Source: Acidobacteriota bacterium (GTDB taxonomy: Bacteria; Acidobacteriota; Terriglobia; Terriglobales; Acidobacteriaceae). Taken from it: a stretch of 64,000 nucleotides of DNA. The notes under the pieces were generated by a model that was given only the letters and a program-made list of their open reading frames with translations, did not search any database and was not told where the DNA came from. Position 1 is the stretch's first letter. Every line of letters starts with the position of its first letter. A program made the position numbers and the translations under genes. The stretch lies in the NCBI GenBank assembly GCA_003225555.1, contig QIAM01000061.1, positions 1-64,000 of the forward strand. Reading direction: 5' to 3'. Positions 37,773-45,783 of the stretch are shown here, piece after piece.

Positions 37773-38246
37773 CTAGGCCGCACCTTTCCCGGTTTCCTTC
37801 AGATACGCCAACACTTCCTCCGCGTGACCCTCGGCCTTGACCTTGGGGAAGATGTGCTGGATCTTGCCGTCCGGGCCGATGATGAAGGTCGTGCGAGCAA
37901 TCCCCATCACCTTCTTCCCGTACATGTTCTTTTCCTGCAGGACGCCATACGCCACAGCAACTTTCTTCTCCTCATCGGCGAGCAGACTGAAGGGAAGCTC
38001 GTACTTATCCTGAAACTTCTTCTGCGCTTTCGGCGTGTCAGGCGAGACGCCTAGAATCACAGCCCCGGTCTTCTGAATCTGCTTGTACGTATCGCGGAAC
38101 CCGCGAGCTTCCACGGTTCAACCCGGAGTATCAGCGCGCGGGAAAAAATAGAGGACCACGGTCTTTCCCCGCAGGTCTTTCAACGAGACGTCTTTACCGT
38201 CCTCGTTCTGCAAAGTCAAGTCCGGGGCTTTATCATGGATATTCAT
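37773..38246 (-). CDS. bcp: Bcp/PrxQ peroxiredoxin with selenocysteine at the catalytic site
   Basis: Thioredoxin-fold peroxiredoxin that reduces hydroperoxides. Read as one frame from ATG 38246, the protein is 157 residues: MNIHDKAPDLTLQNEDGKDV at the N-terminus, then VVLYFFPRADTPG, a TGA at 38118-38120 as codon 43, and TVEARGFRDTYKQIQ. In Bcp proteins the residue after DTPG is the peroxidatic cysteine (TPGCTxEA), so TGA stands exactly at the active site. The rest of the fold is intact (VILGVSPDTPKAQKKF, FSLLADEEKKVAVAYGVLQE, RTTFIIGPDGKIQHIF). There is no cysteine anywhere, and the usual resolving Cys five residues on is Arg. A hairpin follows the TGA, and selB is downstream on the same strand. 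A nonsense mutation is the alternative, but the exact site and the neighbour argue for selenocysteine. Confidence 0.85.
38093..38115 (-). promoter_or_regulatory. Candidate bacterial SECIS hairpin
   Basis: Immediately after the in-frame TGA, the minus strand reads CGUGGAA (38115-38109), a 9-base loop GCUCGCGGG, and UUCCGCG (38099-38093): a 7-bp stem with one G-U pair. Guanines in the loop lie 16-18 bases after the UGA, within the distance range of known bacterial SECIS loops. Identification is by structure and position only. Confidence 0.55.
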
Positions 38247-39783
38247 GGCATTCTCTCTTCGAATGAAATCATACTTTGCGAAACGGCCTTGCAATGGCTC
38301 GAAAGCCGGAAAAACAGCATCGGCCAAGCCGAAGTTCCTACCGATTCTATACCGTACGGCTGGCCTGGTTGTTCTGCTGGCTTGCGCCGCCCTCCTCTCG
38401 ACGACGGGCAGCTCAGCGCAGGACCAGGAAGACACCCCTCAGATCAAACCCAGAGACTGGAAGATCAGCAAGAAGAAAGATCAAGGCCCAAGGGCATTGG
38501 GTCTGCTCCAGCTCTCGTCCAACGGCAAGGCAACCCTGATTCCGATCGCGATTCGAGTCGACGGCAAGTTCTACGATGCCACCGCCTACAAAGCCGACCC
38601 CGTTCCCATGGCGCTCGATTCCGGCATCGTCTATGAGGGAGAGCGCACCGGCACCTCCGTGGGCCTGTTCACGCTAAACGGCGCGCTCCGGAGCAACGCT
38701 GCGAATAGCCCGCATCCCTGGCTCGGCACCGGAATGTGGCTACCCACCGGTACCGAGGCCCCGAAGACCGGCATCAAGGCGGAAAACGTGCCGTTAGGGA
38801 TTGAGAGCAGCGACGCACCTCCCCGGCTCACCAAGGGAAGCAGCAGTCCCGAGGCCGATTCAAAACCAAAAACGTCATCGACCCCAGCCTCCCCTTCAGA
38901 ACCGAATCCGCCCGAGGAGAGGCAGCCTAAGCCGGAGCCGTCAAAGCCAACGTCGGCTGCTGATACAAACCCACCCGAAAAAAAGGACGCGCCCGCCTCG
39001 GATTCAGGAGAAAGACACGGCAACGAAGCCAATCGTCCGCGACTGCGCCGCGGCAGACCGACTGAACCCTTACCCAGCGACGAAGAGGTGCCCGGATACA
39101 GCAATCCAAAAGCCGCTACCGCGACGAAAAGCGGCACAGGCGCAACGCCTTCGCCAGCCGCGTCTTCGAAACTAGTTCAACTGATCCCGGCAATTTCCGA
39201 TGCCGGCGGTCCCGACCCGCGCTCCTACGCCCTTGACTTGGACAAAACCGAGGCGGAAGAACGTCGCAAGCAAATGCTCGCTCTGGCGCAAGAACAGATC
39301 CTCGCTTACGTGGCCAAACAGACAAAAGCGAAAATTACAGCCTCGCCATCAACGCCGAAGACGGCAGCGGCAAGGAGGCCGTCTGCGAAGCCAGCACAGC
39401 CCGAACTGGAAAACATCCAGCTCCGCACTTTCGATCCCTGGACAAATAATCGGCCAGTGATGGTCTTGACTGCCGAAGCCCATATGCTACCGGCCCCCGA
39501 CGCAGCCGCAACCTCCGCTGATCTACCACTGCGATACACGATCACGTTGGTAGCCCGCATCGATATCTACAGCAATCTGCATCCCCTTTACGCCGGCCTA
39601 ACCGACAAGTACCATCTCGACGTAACGCCGCGCCTCGACCTGATCGACGTGGTAGATGCGGACGGCGACGGCCGCGGTGAACTCCTGTTCCAACAGACCA
39701 CGGACGGACGCACCGGCTACGTAATCTATCGCCCCACTGCCGATAAGTTGTGGAAGATGTTCGACAGCCTGAATCCGGACTAG
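38245..39783 (+). CDS. Exported protein with a long Pro/Ser/Lys-rich disordered region
   Basis: Up to 512 residues. A hydrophobic leader (LVVLLACAALLSTTGSSAQ) suggests export. A small folded part (LGLLQLSSNGKATLIPIAIR, DGKFYDATAYKADPVPMALD) is followed by about 190 residues of low-complexity Pro, Ser, Lys and Glu, then a C-terminal domain (HPLYAGLTDKYHLDVTPRLD, VDADGDGRGELLFQQTTDG) with an FG-GAP/EF-hand-like acidic loop. The product is unknown. The first ATG at 38245 overlaps the start codon of the divergent peroxiredoxin; the real start may be the ATG at 38263 or later. Confidence 0.7.
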   Translation: MAFSLRMKSYFAKRPCNGSKAGKTASAKPKFLPILYRTAGLVVLLACAALLSTTGSSAQDQEDTPQIKPRDWKISKKKDQGPRALGLLQLSSNGKATLIPIAIRVDGKFYDATAYKADPVPMALDSGIVYEGERTGTSVGLFTLNGALRSNAANSPHPWLGTGMWLPTGTEAPKTGIKAENVPLGIESSDAPPRLTKGSSSPEADSKPKTSSTPASPSEPNPPEERQPKPEPSKPTSAADTNPPEKKDAPASDSGERHGNEANRPRLRRGRPTEPLPSDEEVPGYSNPKAATATKSGTGATPSPAASSKLVQLIPAISDAGGPDPRSYALDLDKTEAEERRKQMLALAQEQILAYVAKQTKAKITASPSTPKTAAARRPSAKPAQPELENIQLRTFDPWTNNRPVMVLTAEAHMLPAPDAAATSADLPLRYTITLVARIDIYSNLHPLYAGLTDKYHLDVTPRLDLIDVVDADGDGRGELLFQQTTDGRTGYVIYRPTADKLWKMFDSLNPD

Positions 39784-39804
39784 AAGTGTTCGCCAGATTT
39801 TTCG

Positions 39805-39875
39805 TAGCGCCGCCGTCCCGGCGGCTGGGAGGCTGCCCTGAGCGAAGCCGAAGGGGCGGGCGTCCTCGCCCGCCG
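39805..39875. repeat. Composite block of three palindromic repeats
   Basis: GCCGCCGTCCCGGCGGC, the 22-mer CTGCCCTGAGCGAAGCCGAAGG (39833-39854) and GGGCGTCCTCGCCCG follow one another in the gap before the MBL gene. Each has relatives elsewhere in this window, including inside der and dinG. Confidence 0.75.
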
Positions 39876-39927
39876 TGTTGCAGGCAAGGCACCCCATTTC
39901 GATTCTTATTACGAATTTTCCGCTAGA

Positions 39928-40890
39928 ATGCCATCTGAAAGTTCGAAAACGAGGAAGAGCATCTTGCGCAAAGCGTCACTTCTAATCGCCGGGCTGCTGT
40001 TAGTCTGCGGCCTAGCGGCCCAGGATCAGGACTTCAGCAAAGTTCAGATGAAAGTCTCCAAAGTCGCCGGCAACGTCTACATGCTGGAAGGCGCCGGCGG
40101 CAACATCGGCGCATCGGTAGGCGACGATGGCATCGTAATTGTCGACGACCAATATGCTCCGCTGGCAGAGAAGATTCAGGCAGCACTCAAGGGCATTACC
40201 GACAAGCCAGTGCGTTTCATCATCAACACGCACTACCACGGCGACCACACCGGCGGGAACGCCTATTTCCAGAAGCAGGCACCTATCATCGCCCACGACA
40301 ACGTCCGCAAGCGGATGGAAAGCGGAGGCGGCGCCGGCAACGGAGGCTCAGTGCACTTCGATCATAAACCCGACGCCAAGGAAGCGCTGCCCATCATCAC
40401 CTTCGACCATGACGTCACGGTTCACCTGAATGGCGAGGATATCCGCGCGCTCTACTTCCCCGCCGGGCACACCGACGGTGACTCCATCATCTTCTTCCCC
40501 AAGTCAAACGTCGTGCACATGGGCGACGACTTTGTGACCTACGGCTTTCCCTTCATTGATGTAGAGTCGGGCGGCAGCATCAACGGTATGATCGACGGAG
40601 TGGAAAAAGTAATCGGGCAGGTGCCGGCGGACGTGAAGGTAATTCCAGGGCACGGGCCGGTTTCGAGCTTAGATGACGTTCGCGCCTACCTGAAGATGCT
40701 AAAGGAAACTCGCGACGTGGTACAGAAAGCAATCACAGAAGGCAAAACTCTCGATCAGATGAAGCAAGCGAAGCTGCTCGATCCATGGAAAAAGTATTCC
40801 GGTGACTTCATCAAAGAAGGTGCTTTCCTTGAGACCTTGTACAACTCGTTGACCGGGCAGAAGACCGGCAAGTTCATTAAGCACAATTGA
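39928..40890 (+). CDS. MBL-fold metallo-hydrolase, exported
   Basis: 320 residues, signal peptide near ASLLIAGLLLVCGLAAQD, then a metallo-beta-lactamase fold. The zinc motif HxHxDH is in INTHYHGDHTGGNAYF, with later ligands in FPAGHTDGDSIIFF and VIPGHGPVSS. This subgroup of secreted acidobacterial MBL enzymes is often annotated as beta-lactamase-like, but its substrate is unknown. The GH1 gene follows 38 bp downstream in the same direction. Confidence 0.88.
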   Translation: MPSESSKTRKSILRKASLLIAGLLLVCGLAAQDQDFSKVQMKVSKVAGNVYMLEGAGGNIGASVGDDGIVIVDDQYAPLAEKIQAALKGITDKPVRFIINTHYHGDHTGGNAYFQKQAPIIAHDNVRKRMESGGGAGNGGSVHFDHKPDAKEALPIITFDHDVTVHLNGEDIRALYFPAGHTDGDSIIFFPKSNVVHMGDDFVTYGFPFIDVESGGSINGMIDGVEKVIGQVPADVKVIPGHGPVSSLDDVRAYLKMLKETRDVVQKAITEGKTLDQMKQAKLLDPWKKYSGDFIKEGAFLETLYNSLTGQKTGKFIKHN

Positions 40891-40927
40891 CTCTCGTGAC
40901 CGCCACCCTGAAGGAGTATCCTCTCGT

Positions 40928-42466
40928 TTGCGTCTGACACGTCGCGAACTTTTGCGCTCGGCCCTCGGCGCCGGAGCCGCCGCCGCACTGCCGGGCCTGT
41001 TCTCGGCCTGCAGCGTGTCATCCAAGCCCACTGGGTCGGTGGCTTCCGCGGCGGCATCAACCTTCGCCGGCAAGCAGTTCGCTACCCCCAATTCTGCGAT
41101 TCCCTTCCCCAAGGACTTCTTCTGGGGAACCGCCACCGCTTCCTACCAGACTGAAGGCGCGTGGAACGAAGACGGTAAAGGGGAATCGATTTGGGACCGC
41201 TTCGCGCATACTCCCGGGAAGATCAAAAATGCCGACACCGGCGACGTAGCCTGCGATTCCTACCATCGCTGGCGCGAAGACATCGCGCTGATGCGCGCCA
41301 TGAACCTGAACAGCAACCGGTTCTCGATCTCCTGGCCGCGAATCCAGCCTTATGGACCAGGCTCCGCGAACTCCAAAGGTCTCGATTACTACAGCAGGCT
41401 GATCGACGCATTGCTGGAGGCAAAGATCCGCCCTTTCGTGACGCTTTATCACTGGGACCTGCCGCAGGCCCTCGAGGATGCCGGAGGCTGGCCCAATCAC
41501 GATACCGCGGGCCGCTTCGCGGAATACGTTGCCATCGTCGCGCACTCCTTGGGTGACCGCGTCAGCGACTGGATGCTGTTCAACGAGCCCGCTGCGTTTG
41601 TCGATCTCGGTTATCTGGAAGGCACCCACGCGCCGGGACGCAAGAGCCTGTTGGATTTCCTGCGCGCCACGCACGTGGTCAATCTGGCCCAGGGCGAAGG
41701 ATTCCGGTCACTAAAGGCCACGTGTCCAGCGGCCCGGGTGGGAACAGCATTCAGTATGTCCTCCTGCGAGCCCGCGACAAGTTCCCCAGAAGACAGACTC
41801 GCAGCCGAGCGCGCCCATGCCATCACCAACGTCTGGTTTCTGGAGCCTGCGCTGCACGGCCGCTATCCCGAGGCGCTCACCTTCCTTCCCGAAACCGCCA
41901 TGCGGATCAAGCCTGGCGACATGGAGAAGGTCCGAGCCCCGCTGGATTTCTTAGGAATCAACCTCTATTACCGCACCATTGCATCCGCTCCAGGCGCGAT
42001 GGAGAGGGTCGCACACCCGCAGGATTGGCTGTTTCCCGTAAGGATGGCTGGCGGCCAGCAAGGCTCGAAGACTGACGCCGGATGGGAAGTCTGGCCTCAG
42101 GCCCTCTATGACATGGTCATGCGCATCACCCGCGACTATAACCGGCCAGTAATCGAAATAACCGAGAGCGGATGTGCATGCAACAATGGTCCGGACGCCA
42201 ATGGGATCGTTCGCGACGCCAGTCGCGTGGAATATCACCGCGAATATTTGGCAGCACTGTCTCGCGCGATTCAGGATGGCGCCGACGTACGCGGCTACCA
42301 CGCCTGGACCTTGATGGACAACTTCGAGTGGGCCGAGGGCTTCAGCCAACGCTTCGGCCTCGCCTACGTAGATTTCAAAACACAGCAGCGCACGATCAAA
42401 GAATCAGGTCGCTGGTACGCGAAGGTCGCAGCAGGCAATGCGTTACCGGTAAGCCGCCACAGCTAA
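40928..42466 (+). CDS. GH1 beta-glucosidase with Tat signal
   Basis: 512-residue family-1 glycoside hydrolase that cleaves beta-linked glucosides. A twin-arginine motif (RLTRRELLRSALGAGAAAAL) and a following FSACS look like a Tat-exported lipoprotein leader. The catalytic domain starts at FPKDFFWGTATASYQTEGAW; the acid/base is in LFNEP and the nucleophile is the Glu of EITESGC, where most members have TENG. FEWAEGFSQRFGLAYVDF is the conserved C-terminal block. Start codon TTG at 40928. With the alpha-glucuronidase it points to use of plant-derived oligosaccharides. Confidence 0.93.
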   Translation: MRLTRRELLRSALGAGAAAALPGLFSACSVSSKPTGSVASAAASTFAGKQFATPNSAIPFPKDFFWGTATASYQTEGAWNEDGKGESIWDRFAHTPGKIKNADTGDVACDSYHRWREDIALMRAMNLNSNRFSISWPRIQPYGPGSANSKGLDYYSRLIDALLEAKIRPFVTLYHWDLPQALEDAGGWPNHDTAGRFAEYVAIVAHSLGDRVSDWMLFNEPAAFVDLGYLEGTHAPGRKSLLDFLRATHVVNLAQGEGFRSLKATCPAARVGTAFSMSSCEPATSSPEDRLAAERAHAITNVWFLEPALHGRYPEALTFLPETAMRIKPGDMEKVRAPLDFLGINLYYRTIASAPGAMERVAHPQDWLFPVRMAGGQQGSKTDAGWEVWPQALYDMVMRITRDYNRPVIEITESGCACNNGPDANGIVRDASRVEYHREYLAALSRAIQDGADVRGYHAWTLMDNFEWAEGFSQRFGLAYVDFKTQQRTIKESGRWYAKVAAGNALPVSRHS

Positions 42467-42522
42467 CGATGCCGCTGCAGCGGTGGCCTTTCGTAGGTTC
42501 CCGAAAAATTCGACCGGCGATT

Positions 42523-42593
42523 CTGTTTTGAAAGGGCGCGGATTGGAGCCGCGCCGTAAGCTGCAATAGAAACTGCGGCTTTAGCCGCTGGGT
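42523..42593. repeat. TTTTGAAAGGGCGCGG repeat, copy 1
   Basis: GTTTTGAAAGGGCGCGG, a GCCGCGCCGT return arm and CTGCGGCTTTAGCCGC recur at 48234-48307 with the same order and spacing. The unit contains two hairpins and lies between two converging genes. Confidence 0.75.
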
Positions 42594-42608
42594 GACGGCG
42601 GAACCACT

Positions 42609-43292
42609 CTACTTCTGCTGCATCACCAGTTCCCCGTTTTCCACTTTCATCCCCCCGACAGAGTTCGGAAGTTTCAACCGATCGCGTTCCTCAGCAAGTT
42701 TCCTCTGCAGCGCGGGATTAACGAGCGACACTGGAACGTTAAGGTCCCCCACCTTGAATTCGGTCGGATCGAAAGTCGCATAGCCGTCTTTCTCTCCGAT
42801 GTGACCAGACACCGTGATCCAAACGTCTTTGCCCGCAATCTCGGTAAGAAATTGGCCATGGACAACGTCCCCCTCCAGGCTTACGTGCTGGTCTTTGATC
42901 GTAGGCGCAGAGCCGCCGATGTTTGAATCCGGAGTCAGCGCAGACGCCCCGCCCGCCATGCCTAACGATTGAGCAAGCACCGCACCGATCTCGTCAGAAT
43001 TGATACGCACTTCAGCCTTGGGACCAGGTGTTGCCGACGCCGCTATTCCCGAAGCCGACTGGCTCGGTCCTGATTGCGAAGCTTGAGAGTATCCTGCGCT
43101 TGCCTGCGACTGTTGCGAGGCCTGCTCCAACTGCTCAAGTTTCTGTTCAAACGATTGCGCATTCGCCGCCACGGCGGCAGGAGCCTGTGGCACCGAAACG
43201 GGCGCCGGTTTCTTCAACACCAGAAATATCGCGATCACCGAAGCAACCAGCGTGGCAATGCTGATGACACGGTCAAGCTTGAACTTCTTCAT
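42609..43292 (-). CDS. Membrane-anchored protein with a Gln/Ser-rich linker, unknown
   Basis: 227 residues: one N-terminal membrane helix (VISIATLVASVIAIFLVL), a low-complexity Gln/Ala/Ser linker that may form a coiled coil (SFEQKLEQLEQASQQSQAS), and a C-terminal domain of about 120 residues (HVSLEGDVVHGQFLTEIAGK, PTEFKVGDLNVPVSLVNPAL) shaped like a bacterial OB- or LysM-adjacent assembly domain. I do not recognise the family. The ATG at 43292 starts just before the helix. Confidence 0.65.
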   Translation of the reverse strand: MKKFKLDRVISIATLVASVIAIFLVLKKPAPVSVPQAPAAVAANAQSFEQKLEQLEQASQQSQASAGYSQASQSGPSQSASGIAASATPGPKAEVRINSDEIGAVLAQSLGMAGGASALTPDSNIGGSAPTIKDQHVSLEGDVVHGQFLTEIAGKDVWITVSGHIGEKDGYATFDPTEFKVGDLNVPVSLVNPALQRKLAEERDRLKLPNSVGGMKVENGELVMQQK

Positions 43293-43438
43293 GGCAACAC
43301 TCAGGCGGTCAGCCCGAAACAAGCGGGCCCAGTCTCATGATAGCCAAGCCGGAAGGCAAGGTTTAGATGACCGAAGTGATGGTCCAAGTAACCTGTGACC
43401 CGGGTCAGAGACCCCCGGTCCCACACAAGAACTGTCAC

Positions 43439-44914
43439 TCATTCCAGCTTCTTGCTAAGCAGTTCATTGACCAGTTGCGGGTTCGCCTGGCCCTTCGAAG
43501 CCTTCATCACCTGCCCGACAAAGAATCCCAGCATCGTCTTCTTGCCTGCTCGATACTGCTCGAGTTGCCTAGGATTGGCGGTGAGTACCTCATCAATAAT
43601 CTTTTCCAGCGCCGATGTATCCGTGGATTGCTGCGGCCGCCCTTCGTCCTCATAAACCTGCGGAAAGTCTTTCCCACGTTCGAAGCACAGGTCATAGAGG
43701 TCTTTCAGCATCTTGCCCGAGATCGCGCCCGCCTCTACCAGATCAGCCGATGCCGCCACGCCTTTCATCGAAATCGGCGATTGTTCGATGTCGATGCCCT
43801 TCGCCTTCAGACGCCCCATCAACTCGCCCTGCACCAGATTCGCCACCCGCTTGGGATTCTTCGCCGCCTTCGCCGCCGTCTCGAACTGATCCGCCAGCGA
43901 TCTTGAAAACGTCAGCACCTGCGCGTCGTATTCCGTGATGCCATATTCCTTCACCATGCGCTCCCGACGAGCCTCCGGTAACTCGGGCAACGACCTGGCG
44001 ATCTCCGCCCTCCACTTCTCATCTACCACCAGCGGAAGCAGGTCCGGCTCCGGGAAATAGCGGTAGTCGTGCGCCTGCTCCTTCGACCGCATCCCGTAAG
44101 TCTTACCTTCGTTCGCGTTGTAGAGCCGCGTCTCCTGCGTGATCTTCCCGCCGGACTCGATCACCTCGACTTGGCGGCCGATTTCGTACACCAAAGCCTC
44201 GCGAATGAAGCGAAACGAATTCACATTCTTGATTTCCGTCTTGGTGCCGAATTCTTTCTGCCCACGAGGCCGCACGCTAACGTTGGCATCGCATCGCAGC
44301 GAGCCTTCCTCCATGTTGCAATCGCTCACACCAGTGTAGAGAATGATTTCCTTCAGCCGAGTCAAGTATTCGTAAGCTTCATCCGGCGTCGCAATGTCCG
44401 GCTCGCTAACGATCTCGATCAGCGGCACCCCCGTGCGGTTGAGGTCAATCGCAGTTTTCTCCGCCGAGTCGGGAAAGCCTTCATGCAGGCTCTTCCCCGC
44501 ATCTTCCTCAAGATGTACGCGTGTGATGCCAATTTTCTTCCGACGGCCATTGGCGGGAACTTCAATGAACCCATGCTCGGCGAGAGGCTTGTCATACTGC
44601 GAAATCTGATATCCCTTGGGCAGATCAGGATAGAAGTAATTCTTGCGCGCAAAGATCGAGGTCTCATTGATGCGGCAATTCAGAGCCATTGCCGCCAGCG
44701 TCGCAAATTCAACCGCCTTGCGGTTGAGCACCGGCAGCGCACCCGGCATGCCCAGGCATACAGGACAAACATTCGTATTTGGCGGAGCGCCAAACCGCGT
44801 CGAGCACGAACAAAAAATCTTCGTCGCAGTCAGCAGTTGAACGTGCACTTCCAGGCCGATGACCGGCTCGTACTTGGCACCAGCAGCGACAGAAGTGTCC
44901 ACAGAGGTAGACAT
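43439..44914 (-). CDS. gatB: Aspartyl/glutamyl-tRNA amidotransferase subunit B
   Basis: 491-residue GatB, the kinase/transferase subunit that converts Glu-tRNA(Gln) or Asp-tRNA(Asn) to the amide. Landmarks are [46 protein letters not shown] and [14 protein letters not shown], with a YqeY-like C-terminal tail ([20 protein letters not shown]). gatA and gatC are not adjacent. A TATAAT hexamer ends 8 bases before the ATG. Confidence 0.96.
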   Translation of the reverse strand: MSTSVDTSVAAGAKYEPVIGLEVHVQLLTATKIFCSCSTRFGAPPNTNVCPVCLGMPGALPVLNRKAVEFATLAAMALNCRINETSIFARKNYFYPDLPKGYQISQYDKPLAEHGFIEVPANGRRKKIGITRVHLEEDAGKSLHEGFPDSAEKTAIDLNRTGVPLIEIVSEPDIATPDEAYEYLTRLKEIILYTGVSDCNMEEGSLRCDANVSVRPRGQKEFGTKTEIKNVNSFRFIREALVYEIGRQVEVIESGGKITQETRLYNANEGKTYGMRSKEQAHDYRYFPEPDLLPLVVDEKWRAEIARSLPELPEARRERMVKEYGITEYDAQVLTFSRSLADQFETAAKAAKNPKRVANLVQGELMGRLKAKGIDIEQSPISMKGVAASADLVEAGAISGKMLKDLYDLCFERGKDFPQVYEDEGRPQQSTDTSALEKIIDEVLTANPRQLEQYRAGKKTMLGFFVGQVMKASKGQANPQLVNELLSKKLE

Positions 44915-44922
44915 ATCAGATG

Positions 44923-44928
44923 ATTATA
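44923..44928 (-). promoter_or_regulatory. TATAAT hexamer 8 bases before gatB start
   Basis: On the minus strand TATAAT is separated by only 8 bases from the gatB ATG at 44914, which implies a leaderless transcript. No good -35 is seen. Confidence 0.55.
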
Positions 44929-44986
44929 AAACCCGTGCGAATGCGCCAGGTGATACAGTTGAGGTTCAACCGTCCCATTCTCAGGG

Positions 44987-45034
44987 CGTCATCCTGACCG
45001 CAGCCGCATTTCAGGCGGAGGGAAGGATCTCGCG
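44987..45034 (+). repeat. ~48-bp dispersed repeat, copy 2
   Basis: CGTCATCCTGACCGCAGCCG followed by CATTTCAGGCGGAGGGAAGG and ATCTCGCG; near-identical in reverse complement to 26584-26631 and related to 55930-55969. Confidence 0.75.
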
Positions 45035-45056
45035 TGTACACTACCCGCCTCTTGCG

Positions 45057-45722
45057 CTAGTTCGTCTTCTTCGGCGCGCTCAAGTACTTCTCTATCGGGA
45101 TCTCGAAATACATCAACTCATTCCCCTTCGCGTCCGTAATGCGAGTGACGTCGATATGCGCGCCCGCCAGCGGCTCTGAGATTCCCCCCACGTCGAAGTA
45201 CAGGAACCCCGACTGTGTCGCATGCGGTTCGACCGCACGCGCCGCGAACTCCGACGATTCAATCTCATCCATTTCCTTCTTGCTGACAGTTCCCTTCACC
45301 TTCTTGCGCGGGATGGGAAACGGCACCGGAGAGTTCGTATTGGCCCGAGGATTGGATAAACGCCGGTAGATGTCTTCCGGCGAAGCCGGCGTCAGCTTCG
45401 ACCGGTTCGCCGTGATCAGCTTCACTTCCAAGTTGGCGATGGAAATGGGCTGGTCCCCATCGTTGGTAACGACAAAGAACACCGGCAAATACCCATGCTC
45501 GCGGAAATCGACTGAGAAGATCTTCGTTTTCTCCGGCGTGTCGTAGGGATCGGCAGCGATCGCCACCTTTTCGCTGGGATGCTCATCGTGCGCCGGATAC
45601 GTCTTTGCCGGCTGGGCGGCGGGTTTCACAAAGTCTTTGGCCGCCACAGATACGGCAAAGCCACCCAGAGCGACAACCACGAAAACAGCGGGTCTGGAAG
45701 CCAACTTCCACCTGTAGCGCAT
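45057..45722 (-). CDS. Exported protein of unknown function
   Basis: 221 residues with a signal peptide (AVFVVVALGGFAVSVAAKD) and a central immunoglobulin-like beta domain (LPVFFVVTNDGDQPISIANL). A late segment FLYFDVGGISEPLAGAHIDV resembles proteins annotated as lipoprotein-like in acidobacteria. No catalytic motif is visible. Its ATG is preceded by TATAAT at 6 bases. Divergent from waaA, with 61 bp between the starts. Confidence 0.7.
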   Translation of the reverse strand: MRYRWKLASRPAVFVVVALGGFAVSVAAKDFVKPAAQPAKTYPAHDEHPSEKVAIAADPYDTPEKTKIFSVDFREHGYLPVFFVVTNDGDQPISIANLEVKLITANRSKLTPASPEDIYRRLSNPRANTNSPVPFPIPRKKVKGTVSKKEMDEIESSEFAARAVEPHATQSGFLYFDVGGISEPLAGAHIDVTRITDAKGNELMYFEIPIEKYLSAPKKTN

Positions 45723-45728
45723 ATTTCG

Positions 45729-45734
45729 ATTATA
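45729..45734 (-). promoter_or_regulatory. TATAAT hexamer 6 bases before a start codon
   Basis: Minus-strand TATAAT followed by CGAAAT and then the ATG at 45722. The spacing leaves no room for a ribosome-binding site, so a leaderless mRNA is expected. Confidence 0.55.
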
Positions 45735-45769
45735 GAGGCAACCACTGTGTCCTCCGTAGCAGTGCAGTT

Positions 45770-45775
45770 TAGAAT
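45770..45775 (+). promoter_or_regulatory. TAGAAT hexamer 8 bases before waaA start
   Basis: TAGAAT, one base from the consensus, ends 8 bases before the TTG start of waaA. Same spacing as for ligA and gatB. Confidence 0.45.
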
Positions 45776-45783
45776 GGCTCAGC

